Positions 1-11,704 of a stretch of 64,000 nt of DNA are shown in pieces. Both the position numbers and the translations under genes were made by a program. Each line of letters opens with the position of its first letter. The stretch's first letter is position 1. The notes under the pieces were generated by a model, which worked only from the letters and a program-made list of their open reading frames with translations, made no database searches and was not told where the DNA came from. The DNA is from Anagrus nilaparvatae. Its lineage: Eukaryota; Arthropoda; Insecta; Hymenoptera; Mymaridae. The DNA lies in NCBI GenBank assembly GCA_022575985.1, contig JAKSXM010000007.1, positions 37,760,501 through 37,824,500 on the forward strand, in the 5' to 3' direction.

Positions 1-1058
1 CCAGAAAAAATCAAAATAAAGACTTTCTACATTACCTGGGGGTTTTCGGGGCCGAGAAAACCGATTTTATGAATGAAAATTTTTATTTTTTTGCCCCAAC
101 ATATTTTCCAATTTTCCAAGATGGCGGACCAGAAAAAATCAAAATAAAGACTTTCTACATTACCTGGGGGTTTTCGGGGCCAAGAAAACCGTTTTTATGA
201 ATGAAAATTTTTATTTTTTTGCCCCAACGTATTTTCCAATTTTCCAAGATGGCGGACCAGAAAAAATCAAAATTAAGAGTTTCTACATTACCTAGGGGTT
301 TTCGGGGCCGAGAAAACCGATTTTATGAATGAAAATTTTTATTTTTTTGCCCCAACATATTTTCCAATTTTCCAAGATGGCGGACCAGAAAAAATCAACA
401 TAAAGACTTTCTACATTACCTGGGGGTTTTCGGGGCCAAGAAAACCGTTTTTATGAATGAAAATTTTTATTTTTTCGCCCCAATATATTTTCCAATTTTC
501 CAAGATGGCGGACCAGAAAAAATCAACATAAAGAGTTCCTAGGGGTTTTCGGGGCCGAGAAAACCGATTTTATGAATGAAATTTTTTATTTTTTTGCCCC
601 AATATATTTACCAATTTTCCAAGATGGCGGACCAAAAAATATTTCATAATAAGATTTTTATATTGCCTCGGGGTTTTCGGGGCCGAGAAAACCGATTTTA
701 TGAATGAAAATTTTTATTTTTTTGCCCCAACATATTTTCTAATTTTCCAAGATGGCGGACCAGAAAAAATCAAAATTAAGAGTTTCTACATTACCTAGGG
801 GTTTTCGGGGCCGAGATAACCGATTTTATGAATGAAAATTTTTATTTTTTTGCCCCAACATATTTTCCAATTTTCCAAGATGGCGGACCAGAAAAAATCA
901 AAATAAAGACTTACTACATTACCTAGGGGTTTTCGGGGCCGAGAAAACCGATTTTATGAATGAAAATTTTTATTTTTTTGCCCCAACATATTTTCCAATT
1001 TTCCAAGATGGTGGACCAGAAAAAATCAAAATAAAGGCTTTCTACATTACCTAGAGGT
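1..1058 (+). repeat. 128-bp satellite array, forward orientation
   Basis: About eight head-to-tail copies run in from the window edge. The shared anchor CCAGAAAA recurs at 129, 257, 385, 513, 632, 760, 888 and 1016, so the period is exactly 128 bp except for one unit shortened by 9 bp near 530. Each unit has a GC-rich part (TTTTCGGGGCC), a T-rich part, and a conserved box CCAAGATGGCGGACC. Units differ by a few substitutions only, so the array is fairly homogeneous. The array ends at about 1058 in unique AT-rich DNA. The same family is found reversed at 8712-9890 and in more diverged form elsewhere. Confidence 0.95.
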
Positions 1059-1609
1059 TAAATGATATTCTTTTTAAAAATGTGTTTCTTTACATTTAAG
1101 TCATTATTTTTTATTCTGATATATATATAATTAGTCATAATTTTTAAATAATTTATGTTAAATCTAGAAAACTATTTGAACCAAAATATATTTTGACCAA
1201 AGTGCAAAAATGTTTAAAAAAATTCAAATAACGTATGATTTGAATTATAAATAAAAAAATTATTAAAACTTAATAATCAGATTATTAATTAAAATTAATA
1301 AATTTTATATAATTTTATGTGTCATTACAAAATAAATGGTTAAATTTATATTAAAATATTTATTTTATTATTTCAATTTTTATTATTATTATTATTTATG
1401 AATTATAATTATTACAATAATTTTTAATAATTATATTTCTTAAATTCTACATATATACAACGTTCGAAATAAGCGCCTCGATCACGATTGTGTCGTTAAA
1501 CAATATGGTTCTCGTTTTGTCCGGTAGCTGTGATTGGTCGAATCATTTTTAAAAAAGCAAATGTGCAAAGTGCTTATTAGACTGACCTCTTCGAAAGGAG
1601 TTATTTGGA
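1059..1609. other. AT-rich spacer, nothing recognised
   Basis: Low-complexity A/T sequence with short ATT runs near 1380-1400. A less AT-rich patch at 1460-1600 shows no ORF or repeat that I can identify. Confidence 0.5.
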
Positions 1610-2853
1610 TCATGGTATATACGACACATTCACATTATTAGTATCTTCTTTTATATTTATTGTTGGTGCATGTAGATGTATGTTTAAGCTTTCAGATACT
1701 TTTCTTTTTATCCACTTGCTTTCTTGATCAACTATGTATACATTATTGAAATCAAATTCATGATGTTCTGTATTTTGATGTTGTGTTATGTGTTATGTGT
1801 TATGTGTTATAACTGGAGTTTTGTTTTTTTGATGTTCATTTATCCTCATGTATAAAGAACGTTTAGTTTCACCAATATACATTTGTGGGCAATCCTTGCA
1901 TTTGATTTTATAAACAATTCCAGTTTTGTTGTGCTTGAAATTAATTTTTCCCTTTCTGATAAATTTGCTGAGGTCCTTATTAATGCTAGGGATTACCTGA
2001 TATTTATTTTTGTCCATGACTTTTTTTGTTTTATTGTAAAGTCCATATTTATATGGGACTTTTATACAGATTTTACTTCTGTGGACATTCAGTTTGGCCT
2101 TTTGTATGTTTTGTGTTTTGAAATCACAATTTATTAGTAGATTTTTTCTTTTGTTGATATATTTCAAGATAAAACGCATTGGATATTTATTAGCACATAG
2201 AATCAATCTAACTAATTTCAAGTTGTTTTTATGAAAAGTCTTATCAGAAAGGATCAATGCCCTATCTGTTAGGTTGTATATCATGGCTATCTTCTGATGA
2301 GTAGGATGATTGGATTCAAAATGTAATATTCTGCCTGAAAAAGTTTTTTTCTGATACCAGCTTGTAATTATGATGTTCTCTTAATTTTTAATTATACTGA
2401 CATCTAAGAAATTAATTGTTATTATTTACCTCTTCTTCAATGGTGAATTGAAGTTTTGTGTGATATTTATTGAATATGTTTAATGTATATTCAATTTTGT
2501 CTTGTGGGATGACTAAGAAAATATCATCAACATAACGTAAATAAATCATAGGGGTGTAATCTAACTGTTTAAGGCACTCAGTTTCCAAATCATCCATTAC
2601 AATATAAGCTAAAAGTCCTGATATAGCTGAACCTGTACCCCATAGGGGTACCTTGTAATTGTTTGTATATAACATAGTTAAATGTGCAGTAAGTATTATT
2701 GTATAAAAACTTGATAGTATCAATAATTTCATTGTATGGCATCTTACAGTTGGTGTTGATGATGTTGTATCTTTTATCAAGACTCTGTATAACCAAGTCT
2801 AATGGATCAAATATTATTCGATAAATTAAAGAGATGATAACAGAAACGGCCAT
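1610..2853 (-). pseudogene. Penelope-like element remnant: reverse transcriptase plus GIY-YIG endonuclease
   Basis: On the minus strand, a 5'-truncated reverse transcriptase is followed by a GIY-YIG nuclease, the domain order typical of Penelope-like retroelements. The RT part (about 2853 to 2412) holds QGTPMG, then SAISGLLA and the catalytic YVDD within LRYVDDIFLVIP. These lie in two frames, so there is a frameshift just after GTPMG. The GIY-YIG part (2284-1793) holds GIVYKIKC, a CxxC pair, YIGETKRSL and a downstream NEHQ. A further frameshift inside a GTGTTAT repeat separates the C-terminal tail, which contains EHHEFDF and KRKVSESLNI and ends at a stop near 1610. The N-terminal RT is missing, as expected for 5' truncation. 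The copy is not functional. The family call is secure; the exact subfamily is not. Confidence 0.88.
1783..1810. repeat. 7-bp microsatellite (GTGTTAT)x4 inside the Penelope remnant
   Basis: Four perfect 7-bp copies stand in tandem. Because 7 is not a multiple of 3, copy-number change shifts the reading frame, and the GIY-YIG frame does break here: the frame ends within the repeat, while recognisable C-terminal sequence resumes in another frame below 1780. Confidence 0.9.
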
Positions 2854-4206
2854 AATTAATTATGCATAAGTCCATGAATTTGATTGTTTTAAATCTTATG
2901 TGCAGAAATAAAATATCGTTAAGGTAACCTTTAAAATTTAATTTCGTTTTATTATTTTTAAAAAAATTATTGCTTTTATGTATAAATTAAACAATCCAGT
3001 TATATAAATTTCAAAACTGGTTCCTTCGCTGAGTCTTTTCCTTTTCCACAAAATTTGCAACTGGGTTTTTTAAACGACTGGTTTTGGAGAAAGGAAACTT
3101 TCAACGAAATTTCATAGACTGTATGAAATTTTATTCTTAGTTATATTTGCATTAAAGATATTTCATTACATGGGTAAGCTTAATTCGCAAATTCATGTTA
3201 AAATTAATTTTCCTAATTTTTTTAATTAAGTTTTTAGGGTAATCTTTTACAATTTTTTTTCTTTAAAATTATCTATGAGCAAATTCAGAAAATGATATGT
3301 GCGAAGAGCAGTTGTTGAAAAATGTCATGACATAAAAAATTTGAGTCTAATTTTCTATTTATTCTTTTCCACTTATAGTCCTGACGTTGTATATGTTAGA
3401 GGTATGCATTTTTTTTAATGTTTGTGAAAAGCTACTTAAAAGTCATAGATAAGTTTTTCGATACGCTGATTTATAATTTTTAGGTCCTGACCACCAATAA
3501 GTAGTCCTATTACCAAAAATATGATACCATATAAATTCTAAAGGTACTGGATTTAAAGGATTGCCTGCTGCTTTCTAAATTTTTATAACATAAAAATTTG
3601 AGTCAAGCTTTCTAATTATTCTTTTGCACTTATTGTCCAGAAGCCGTATATGCTAGAGGTAGGCACTTTTATTTAAGCAGGGTCAGTACTTGATTTTACA
3701 TTTTCGTAGGAATTACAATTACCGACATAATTGTGTTATTTTAATTTAATATTGTGGTTTATAGTGTTTAGTTACTGTTCCTCATGAAATTTGTTCAAAT
3801 GTAGGTTTCTTGAGCCACTGATCTCGAAAATCGGGGTCTTTTCGGGAAATATTTGTGGAACACCCTTATATATGCAAAAACTACCCTGGATAAGGAGTAA
3901 TTTTTTTTTTTAATTATTGTTTATCCTCTGTACTTAAATCCTTTTCTGGATTGTTTTGCAGAGACTTCGAACAATCATACCATGCCTCCACAACCTTCTT
4001 CACTGTTTAATGTCACTTTGGGTCGCTGATTAATTATATAATTAGAATCATAATATTTCTTAAAAAAGTTTCCGAATTAATTGATCAGTGAACAAAAAAA
4101 ACCCATATGGTAAAAATGTAGACAATCAAAGTGCAAAAATAGCAAAGACACCATTTGCCATTTACGGAATTCGATCGGCCCGTTTTCGCGCTTTTCTACA
4201 TATCGC
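2854..4206. other. Non-coding stretch with a diverged tandem duplication
   Basis: No convincing gene. Two related segments of about 100 bp start near 3325 and 3585, each with a CATAAAAA-TTTGAGTC block followed by a TAGAGGTA(T/G)GCA block. They look like an old tandem duplication with a period near 260 bp. The remainder is AT-rich and unrecognised. Confidence 0.45.
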
Positions 4207-6819
4207 ATAAAGGCTATGCCCGGATCTGTATAGTGAATCGGCCCACGAAAGATATTTAAAAACTAATTGTATAAGGTCAAAGTACACCTAAAATAAATAG
4301 GATCCTGAAGTTTTTCAGACCTCCAGATGCCTTCAGCTCTGATTGGCAGCCTATTAATGACAAAAAAAAAGTAAATTTTTAACGACTTTTTAGTCGTCTT
4401 TCTGAAACTCCCGTACTCCCGTGGTAAAACGATTCCGTCAAAATGATCTTGCGACCTCTCATTCAAAAGGTTAGACAATATACTTTCAGATAAAATTACT
4501 TTTGAAAGTGATTTTCGTGCATTCTTTTGATTGGTAGACCATAAACCGTCCAAAATAAATTTTTTTTTTTCTTAAATTTAAACTTTGGCAGCGATTTAAA
4601 AAAAATGAGAGATATGCCAATTCTATTTTTTTTTTTCAACTAATGAAAAATAAAACAAATTTTCATTTGCGACCATCCGCGCTCAAAAATATTTGGGGCA
4701 ACATGGTCAAATACTTAAAAAACTGAAATAACTTTTGTTTTTAATTTTGCGATTTTTCGAAAAAGGACCCCGCACAAATGAATAGGAAATGTCCGTTCGA
4801 TCAAATTAGGTGAATTTTTGTATGTTTTAGATTTTCTTATTCTGAAAAAATGTCTCCATGGACACAAAGCTCCAAAGTCTCAACTTTGGCTGCTACGGAG
4901 CTTGAAAGCTCCATAGCTCTATTACACAGGCACTCAAAAAAAAAAATCGTGTACCAGAGGGTAGACCCCCTGGTATGGGGGTTTTTGGTGGTGCTAAAAT
5001 CGAATATGGCTAAAGAAATGCAATAAAATTAGCTAATTTGCCCCCAGCACCCCCATAAGTCCCCCAAAAAAGTGAAAAAAATTTTTTTTCTCGAAAAATG
5101 AAAATTGAACTATATACTCATGTTTTTTGGGACGCTTATTCCAAAAATGTATAAAAAAAATGTTTTTCACCAACGTTTGGCCCTGTAGACGACACCAGTG
5201 TCCCCAACCATACCTCCCCCCACCGAAAACGGGTAAAAATATATTTATTACAAAAATTAAAACTTAATTTGAATTCTTATATTTTTTGGGACGGTGAAAC
5301 CAAAAATGAATATTAAAAATGTTTTCTACCAATGTTTGGCCCTGTAAACCACCCCGGTGGCCCCATGCACCCCCCCCAAACGAGATGCAAAAATTTTTAT
5401 TACAAAAACTAAAACTCAATGTGTGATGTTATGTCTTTGGTTAGATCGTCTCAAAAAACATAACAATACACATTGAGTTTTAATGTTCCTCATAAAAATA
5501 TTAAGGGGGGAGGGGGTGTATGGGGGCACTGATGTGGACTAGAGGACCAAGCATTGGTTAAACACATTTTTTATATATTTCTTTGGTTTCAGCGTCTCAA
5601 AAAACATAACATCACACATTGAGTTTTAGTTTTTGTGATAAAAATTTTTGTATCTCATTTGGGGGGGGGGGGCGCATGGGGCCACTGGGGTGGTTTACAG
5701 GGCCAAACATTGGTAGAAAACATTTTTAATATTCATTTTTGGTTTCACCGTCCCAAAAATATAAAAATTCATATTAAGTTTCAATTTTCGTAATAAAAAT
5801 ATTTTTACCCATTTTGGGGGGGGGGTATGAATATCGGCACTGGTGTCGTCTACAGGGTCAAACATTGGTGAAAAACATTTTTTGTATACATTTTTGGAAT
5901 AAGCGTCCAAAAAAACATGAGTATATAGTTCAATTTTCATTTTTCGAGAAAAAAAAATTTTTTTACTTCTTTGGGGGGCGCTGGGGGCAAATTGGCTAAT
6001 TTTATTGCATTTCTTTAGCCATATTCGGTTTTAGCACCACCAAAAACCCCCATACCAGGGGGTCTACCCTCTGGTACACGATTTTTTTTTTTGAGTGCCT
6101 GTGTAATAGAGCTATGGAGCTTTCAAGCTCCGTAGCAGCCAAAGTTGAGACTTTGGAGCTTTGTGTCCATGGAGACATTTTTTCAGAATAAGAAAATCTA
6201 AAACATACAAAAATTCACCTAATTTGATCGAACGGCCATTTCCTATTCATTTTTGCGGGGTTCTTTTTCAAAAAATCGCAAAATTAAAAACAAAAGTTAT
6301 TTCAGTTTTTTAAAGTATTTGACCATGTTGCCCCAAATATTTTTGAGCGCAGATGGTCGCAAATGAAAATTTGTTTTATTTTTCATTAGTTAAAAAAAAA
6401 ATAGAATGGGCGTATCTCTCAATTTTTTTTAAATCGCTGCCAAAGTTTAAATTTAAGAAGAAAAAAAATTTATTTTGGACGGTTTATGGTCTACCAATAA
6501 AAAGGATGCACTAAAATCACTTTCAAAAGTAATTTTATCTAAAAGTATATTGTCTAACCTTTTGAATGAGAGGTCGCAAGATCATTTTGACGGAATCGTT
6601 TTACCACGGGAGTACGGGAGTATCAGAAAGACGACTAAAAAGTCGTTAAAAATTTACTTTTTTTTTGTCATTAATAGGCTGCCAATCAGAGCTGAAGGCA
6701 TCTGGAGGTCTGAAAACTTCAGGATCCTATTTTTTTAGGTGTGCTTTGACCTAATAAAATTAGTTTTTAAATATCTTTCGTGGGCCGATTCACTATATAG
6801 ATCCGGGCATAGCCTTTAT
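4207..6819. mobile_element. 2.6-kb palindromic (foldback) element
   Basis: The left end (from ATAAAGGCTATGCCCGG) is repeated in reverse complement at the right end (CCGGGCATAGCCTTTAT ending 6819). The arms match along most of their length towards a centre near 5513, with scattered substitutions. Each arm carries internal sub-repeats of about 175 bp that contain a GTTTGGCCCTGTA block and C-rich or G-rich runs. Open frames at 4263-4553 (minus) and 6475-6738 (plus) are mirror copies of the same arm segment and look incidental. No transposase is present. I cannot identify a target-site duplication, so the superfamily is unknown. Confidence 0.85.
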
Positions 6820-7854
6820 TTTAACTCTTAAAAATGTGAATTAAGTTTTTTTGAATTTCTAATTCTGAATTAATTTAGTTCCTAAATCAAAATACTTTAA
6901 ATAAATATTTATATGTATTTTTTTAGTTGCTGTTTAAACGTAATCAATTCAAGAATCAGAACTTCTTCGAGAGATATTGAGTTTTAGAGAATTGAATTAT
7001 TTGCGAAGGTGAATTCTGATATTCTAAAAAAAATATGATTTGATTGCTGAATTTTGTAAGAATAAAGGATTAAGAATTTGTTTTTCTCAAAATGAGTTCT
7101 AACAATGTAATTTATATTTTTTAGAGGTTATTCCTAACGATTTGCCTGGGATTAAAATTCTTGGCCGAGAATTGAAGAAAGTTAAATTATTATTTTTTTT
7201 TGCAAAACCATTAAATTAAAAAGAGTTCATGCTAATATGAAGAGCTGACTAAGCGTATTTTTTAAAAAGATGAATTAAAACGAAATGGTAACTCCACAAA
7301 GTTAAAATTCAAAAAATGGCCTAAATTTTCAGAACTAAAGTACTAAAGTACAATCATTCGCAGTTGAATAATAAAAGAATTGAAAAATTATCAATTTTGC
7401 AAACTCTAAACTTTTAATATGCATGTATTATTTTAATAATAATGGCAAAATACTTTTGAAAATTATAAAACTAATAAAAGAATAAATTAAAAATTCATAA
7501 AAATAATTTATAAAAACTAATTTATTTAATTTCAATTTAACCGATCACAACCTAAAACAGCATTTAATAAAAATAATTTACAAAAACGAATACTTATACT
7601 TTTAATTTTGGCAAATACAATCTAAAACATGTAAGTTTTGAAAATTTTCTGCCATATTTTTTTTTTTTTTTTTGATAAAATTAACTTAATTTTTTTTCTT
7701 AGCATTAACAATAAATAAACTTTTAATTAACTCTAAATTATTCCATTATATAATTTTTGTATTATTGTTTTTTAATTATATTCACGCGAAAGTTTTTTAT
7801 TTTACCTGTATGCGCTTAAAAACATATATTTTTTAAATTTTTTACATTTAATCA
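6820..7854. other. AT-rich spacer, nothing recognised
   Basis: A/T-rich sequence with poly-T near 7660 and no repeat or coding signal that I can support. Confidence 0.5.
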
Positions 7855-7935
7855 TGTGATTAATCACGTGATTATTCATATGAGAATATCCGTCAATTCC
7901 TCATGTGATTAATCATGTGATTAATCATGTGAATA
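7855..7935. repeat. Short TCA(T/C)GTGATTAA repeat cluster
   Basis: Several copies of a near-palindromic 12-bp unit (ATGTGATTAATC) border the endonuclease fragment. The motif resembles, but is not the same as, the GTGGTTAATTA(C/T) unit at the ends of the 8.9-kb palindrome. Confidence 0.6.
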
Positions 7936-8712
7936 TTTTCGGCTGGGCGGTCCTCGATGCCAGGCTGGGATAGACGAGGACTCTTCGCGAAGATTATCCA
8001 CAAATCTGTCCTCATCCATCTTTGACACATTCCAGCCTAGTGGGCGCTTTTTGTACGGGGGCCGATTAACGACCCTATCACGCACTTTGAAGGTGATGTA
8101 ATTATGGTCGCTGCCATTGGCTCCATCCATTTCCCTCCAACCGCCCACTCTTCCTGCCAGCCCGGCCGAGGCAAAAGTGACGTCAGGGATTGATTCGCCA
8201 AAGCCTGGTCTTACGTAGGTTGGATTGTTCCCAGAGTTCATGACCACCAGATCAGTTATAGCGGCTATTTCTAGGATCAACGTTCCCCTACGTTACGTGG
8301 TTGGCATTCCCCATTCCACGGCCCTGAAATTTAAGTCCAAAGCAAATATGATATTGCCAGAGACTTCCTTTATCGTATCCTCCAATGAGGCCAGCTTTGC
8401 GGTGAACACCCCAATAGTGTCATTCGGTGACAAATAACAACTAATGAAAGTTGTATCACCGCACTTTGCCCAGTGGTGGCAGTTGCCTTTTCCATGTCGG
8501 GACATAGACGTCTGAGCACGACCTCGTAGCCATATAGCGCACCGGCCTGTATCATCGTTTAACCAGAATTGCTGGTTTCTATAGCGAAGCTGCTCGGTTA
8601 GCAAGACAACGCTAGAGTCTGTCTCGCCCGCGAGCTGATCGAGCAAAAGGTCAGCAAGAATGGTTTTGTTCATATTCCCTTGCAGGACTCCGAACATTAC
8701 CGATGACACGTA
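7936..8712 (-). pseudogene. R1-clade-like non-LTR retrotransposon endonuclease (EN) domain fragment
   Basis: Minus-strand coding sequence of an APE-type endonuclease. From the N-terminus it reads LQGNMNKTILADLLLDQL, then TGRCAIWLRG and FISCYLSPND, and after a break IPDVTFAS and GSDHNYITFKV. The SDH triad near the end is the conserved catalytic and structural signature of EN in R1, TRAS and related LINEs. One in-frame TAA near 8293 interrupts an otherwise continuous frame (GMPTT stop RRGTLILEIA). Both ends are cut: the start abuts the 128-bp satellite at 8712, and the domain stops at the TGATTAATCA repeat with no reverse transcriptase after it. Its GC content is clearly higher than that of its surroundings. 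It is a dead fragment carried within repeat DNA. Confidence 0.85.
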
Positions 8713-9900
8713 CGAGGGAAAACTGCCATCTTGGAAAATTGGAAAATATGTTAGGGCAAAAAAATAAAAATTTGCATCCATAAAAACGTTTTTCTTTACC
8801 TCGAAAACCCCCAGGTGATGTAGAAAGTCTTTATTTTTGTGTTTTATGGTCCGCCATCTTGGAAAATAGGAAAATATGTTGGGGCAAAAAAATTAAAATT
8901 TTCATTTATAAAAACGTTATTCTCGTCTCTCAAAACCCCTAGGTAATGTAGAGAGTCTTTATTTTTATGTTTTTCGGTCCGCCATCTTGGAAAATTGGAA
9001 AATATGTTGGGGCAAAAAAATAAAAATTTTCATTCATAAAAACAGTTTTCTTGGCCCCGAAAGCCCCTAGGTAATGTAGAAAGTCATTATTTTTATTTTT
9101 TCTGGTCCGTCATCTTGGAAAATTGGAAAATATGTTGGGGCAAAAAAAATAAAATTTTCATCTATAAAAACGTTTTTCTTTACCTCGAAAACCCCCAGGT
9201 AATGTAGAAAGTCTTTATTTTTATATTTTATGGTCCACCATCTTGGAAAATTGGAAAATATTTTGGGGTAAAAAAATTAAAATTTTCATTCCTAAAAACG
9301 GTATTCTCGGCCCCGAAAACTCCTAGTTAATGTAGAGCGTCTTTATTTTGATATTTTTCGGTACGCCATCGTAGAAAATTGGAAAATATGTTGGTGCAAA
9401 AAAATAAAAATTTTCATCCATAAAAACGTTTTTCTTTACCTCGAAAACCCCCAGGTTATGTAGAAAGTATTTATTTTTATGTTTTATGGTCCGCCATCTT
9501 GGAAAATTGGAAAATATGTTGGGGCAAAAAAATTAAAATTTTCATTCCTAAAAACGGTTTCCTCGGCCCCGAAAGCCCCTTGATAATGTAAAAGTCATTA
9601 TTTTTATTTTTTCTGGTCCGCCATATTGGAAAATTGGAAAATATGTTGGGGCAAAAAAAATAAAAATTTTCATTCCTAAAAACGGTTTTCTTGGCCACGA
9701 AAACCCCTAGGTAATGTAGAAAGTCGTTATTTTTATTTTTTCTGGTCCGCCATCTTGGAAAATATCTGGGGCAAAAAAATTAAAATTTTCATTAATAAAA
9801 ACGTTTTTCTCGACCCCGAAAACCCCCAGGTAATGTAGAAAGTTTCTATTTTCATGTTTCTTGGTCCGCCATATTGGCAAATTGAAAAACTGTTTTGGAT
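8713..9900 (-). repeat. 128-bp satellite array, reverse orientation
   Basis: This is the reverse complement of the array at 1-1058. The block GGTCCGCCATCTTGG recurs about every 110-130 bp, together with GGGGCAAAAAAAT and a CCCCGAAAACCCC(C/T)AGG block. About ten units are present. They are more diverged from one another than the units at the window start, with several indels and one shortened unit near 9760. Confidence 0.93.
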
Positions 9901-10790
9901 AAAAAATTAAATTTTACGCCTCCAGGATATCAGTTTTCTCTTGGACGGTCCATTCTTATCGATTATTCGAGAAGATGACAGAAATTTCAAGGAGTTAACT
10001 TCCTAAATCAGGGAGTTCTCCTAAATCAGGGACCATATAACTTAAAAAAATTAATTTTTAACTTTACAAGGGGGTTTTTTAGAGTAAGAAAAATAAATTA
10101 TTGGTGGAAAATATTCAATTTTTGGACCCAGCATATTTTCCAGTTTTCTAAGATGGTGGACCACAAACCTTAAAAATATTAATTTTTAACTTTACGGAGG
10201 CGTTTTTTAGGGCGAAAAAAAATGAATTTTGGGATAAAAATATTCAATTTTTCGACCCAACATATTTTTCGATTTTCCTAGATGGCGGACCATAAAACTT
10301 AAATAAATTACATTTTACAATGAAGTTTTTAAGGGCGAGAAAAATGAATTTTGATTGGAAAATATTAAATTTTTTAACCCAAAATATTTTTCGACTTCCT
10401 ATAAGAATAAAAAACTTAAAAAAATTGACTTTTTACAGGAGCGTTCTAGAGGGCCAGACAAACGAACTTGAGGTGTAAAATTAAAATTTTTAATAATAAT
10501 GGTACGTTTTATGGTCTGTAATCTTTGAAAATTGGAAAATATGTTGGGTCGTAAAATTGAATATTTACCACACAAAATTCATATTGCTTGCCCTAAAAAA
10601 CCTCCTTGTAAAGTTAAAAATTAATTTTTTTAATATTTTAACCTCTTTGTAAAGTTAAAAATTATTTTTAAGTTATATGGTCCGCCATCTTGGAAAATCG
10701 GAAAATATGTTGAGTCAAAAAATTCAATATTTTTCACCCAATGTTGATTTTTCTCACCCTAAAAAACCCTCCTGTAAAGTTAAAAATTAA
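9901..10790. repeat. Diverged satellite copies in inverted arrangement
   Basis: Units still show the AAGATGG(C/T)GGACC box but have TTAAAAATTAATTTTTAAC and GTAAAGTTAAAAATT segments not found in the 128-bp type. Forward units lie at about 10070-10400 (box near 10150 and 10280). Reverse units lie at about 10500-10780 (box near 10680). The array therefore folds about a point near 10450. Confidence 0.75.
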
Positions 10791-11704
10791 TATGCGAGTA
10801 TTGAGGAATATTTCGAAGCAGAGGGCAATAAATTCGACAATAATTTATTTATATATATTGCGCAACGTTTCGTTTGCCCTCTGCAAACCTTTTTCAAGCA
10901 TAATAAATAATTAAAATATTACATTAAATATAACCGGCTCGGTAGCGCGGAGGTAACGTGCTCGCTTTGTAATATAGCAAAATATTATGAAGTGGGTTCG
11001 CATACAGAGCAGTGACAACTTTTTTTTCTGGAAATAAATATTTAATAAAATTAAATATTTATTTTAAGAAGGGAGAGTAGAGCTAGCTGCCGAGTCGCAG
11101 GGGGCAAGACGAAATGTAAAGTGCCATTTGCTTGCCTCCGTATGTCATGCATAGAGGGCGTTTTTCCAAGGTTTTTCGCGCCTCTTTTAAAGCGATTGTT
11201 GTGAATAACAACTCTTCGCTTTAAAGACGGATTTGTCAGCATGGCTCCTATTAAAAAGTCGGGCCTTGGACCGCATTTGGCCATCCCAAACCCTAGTAAA
11301 GGCTATGAATAGATAAAGTTTGAAATGATTGTTAAAGTTCCACCTATCCTAAACATCCCTTCTAATCCCACAGTTTCACCAACAATTTGTCCATACGTCT
11401 CCAAACCTATCTAATTATTTCCATTAAAGGAAAAAGCGGTATATATCTCAATATATATATCGACTTCCGAGGGAATAAAAGCAAAAAATGCGGTTTGGAC
11501 CGCTTGTGCAAATAACTGTTGGTGACCTCCGTATAAGAGGTTAAATACAGTATATAACCTAAGGTTAAATAAAAGCACATACATACATTAAATATAAATA
11601 ATTCCATTTAAAAATTATAACAATAAACTTGAGTATATTTAATGTCTAATTATTGTCTAATTCATATTGCCCTCTGTGTCGAAATATTCCTTAATACTCA
11701 CATA
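10791..11704. mobile_element. 0.9-kb element with ~40-bp inverted terminal repeats
   Basis: The left end TATGCGAGTATTGAGGAATA is matched in reverse complement at the right end (TATGTGAGTATTAAGGAATA), and the match continues for about 40 bp through CAGAGGGCAATA. The element interrupts a diverged satellite array, whose units resume at about 11750. Inside are a tRNA-like pol III promoter region (10935-11010) and a moderately GC-rich segment (11060-11290). No transposase is present. The ORF at 11051-11284 (minus) is not recognised and may be incidental. Confidence 0.75.
10935..11010 (+). repeat. tRNA-like SINE head with A and B boxes
   Basis: GGTAGCGCGGAGGTAACG resembles a tRNA D-arm/A box, and GTGGGTTCGCATAC at about 10992-11005 resembles a TpsiC arm/B box. 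The spacing suits a tRNA, but the anticodon arm is replaced by AT-rich sequence, so this is a tRNA-derived SINE head rather than a tRNA gene. Its 3' body and end are not resolved; it may extend to about 11290. Confidence 0.6.

Noticed and set aside
1..1058. CRISPR array or bacterial repeat
   Set aside because: Units are contiguous 128-bp tandem copies without unique spacers, in a eukaryotic genome context.
4263..4553. 96-codon minus-strand ORF with a mirror copy of 87 codons at 6475-6738
   Set aside because: Both are the same segment of palindrome arms, have no recognisable domain, and diverge in their C-termini through frameshift; most likely chance open frames.
11051..11284. 77-codon minus-strand ORF in the GC-richer part of an inverted-repeat element
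   Set aside because: I do not recognise it; it may be SINE body sequence and lacks support as a gene.
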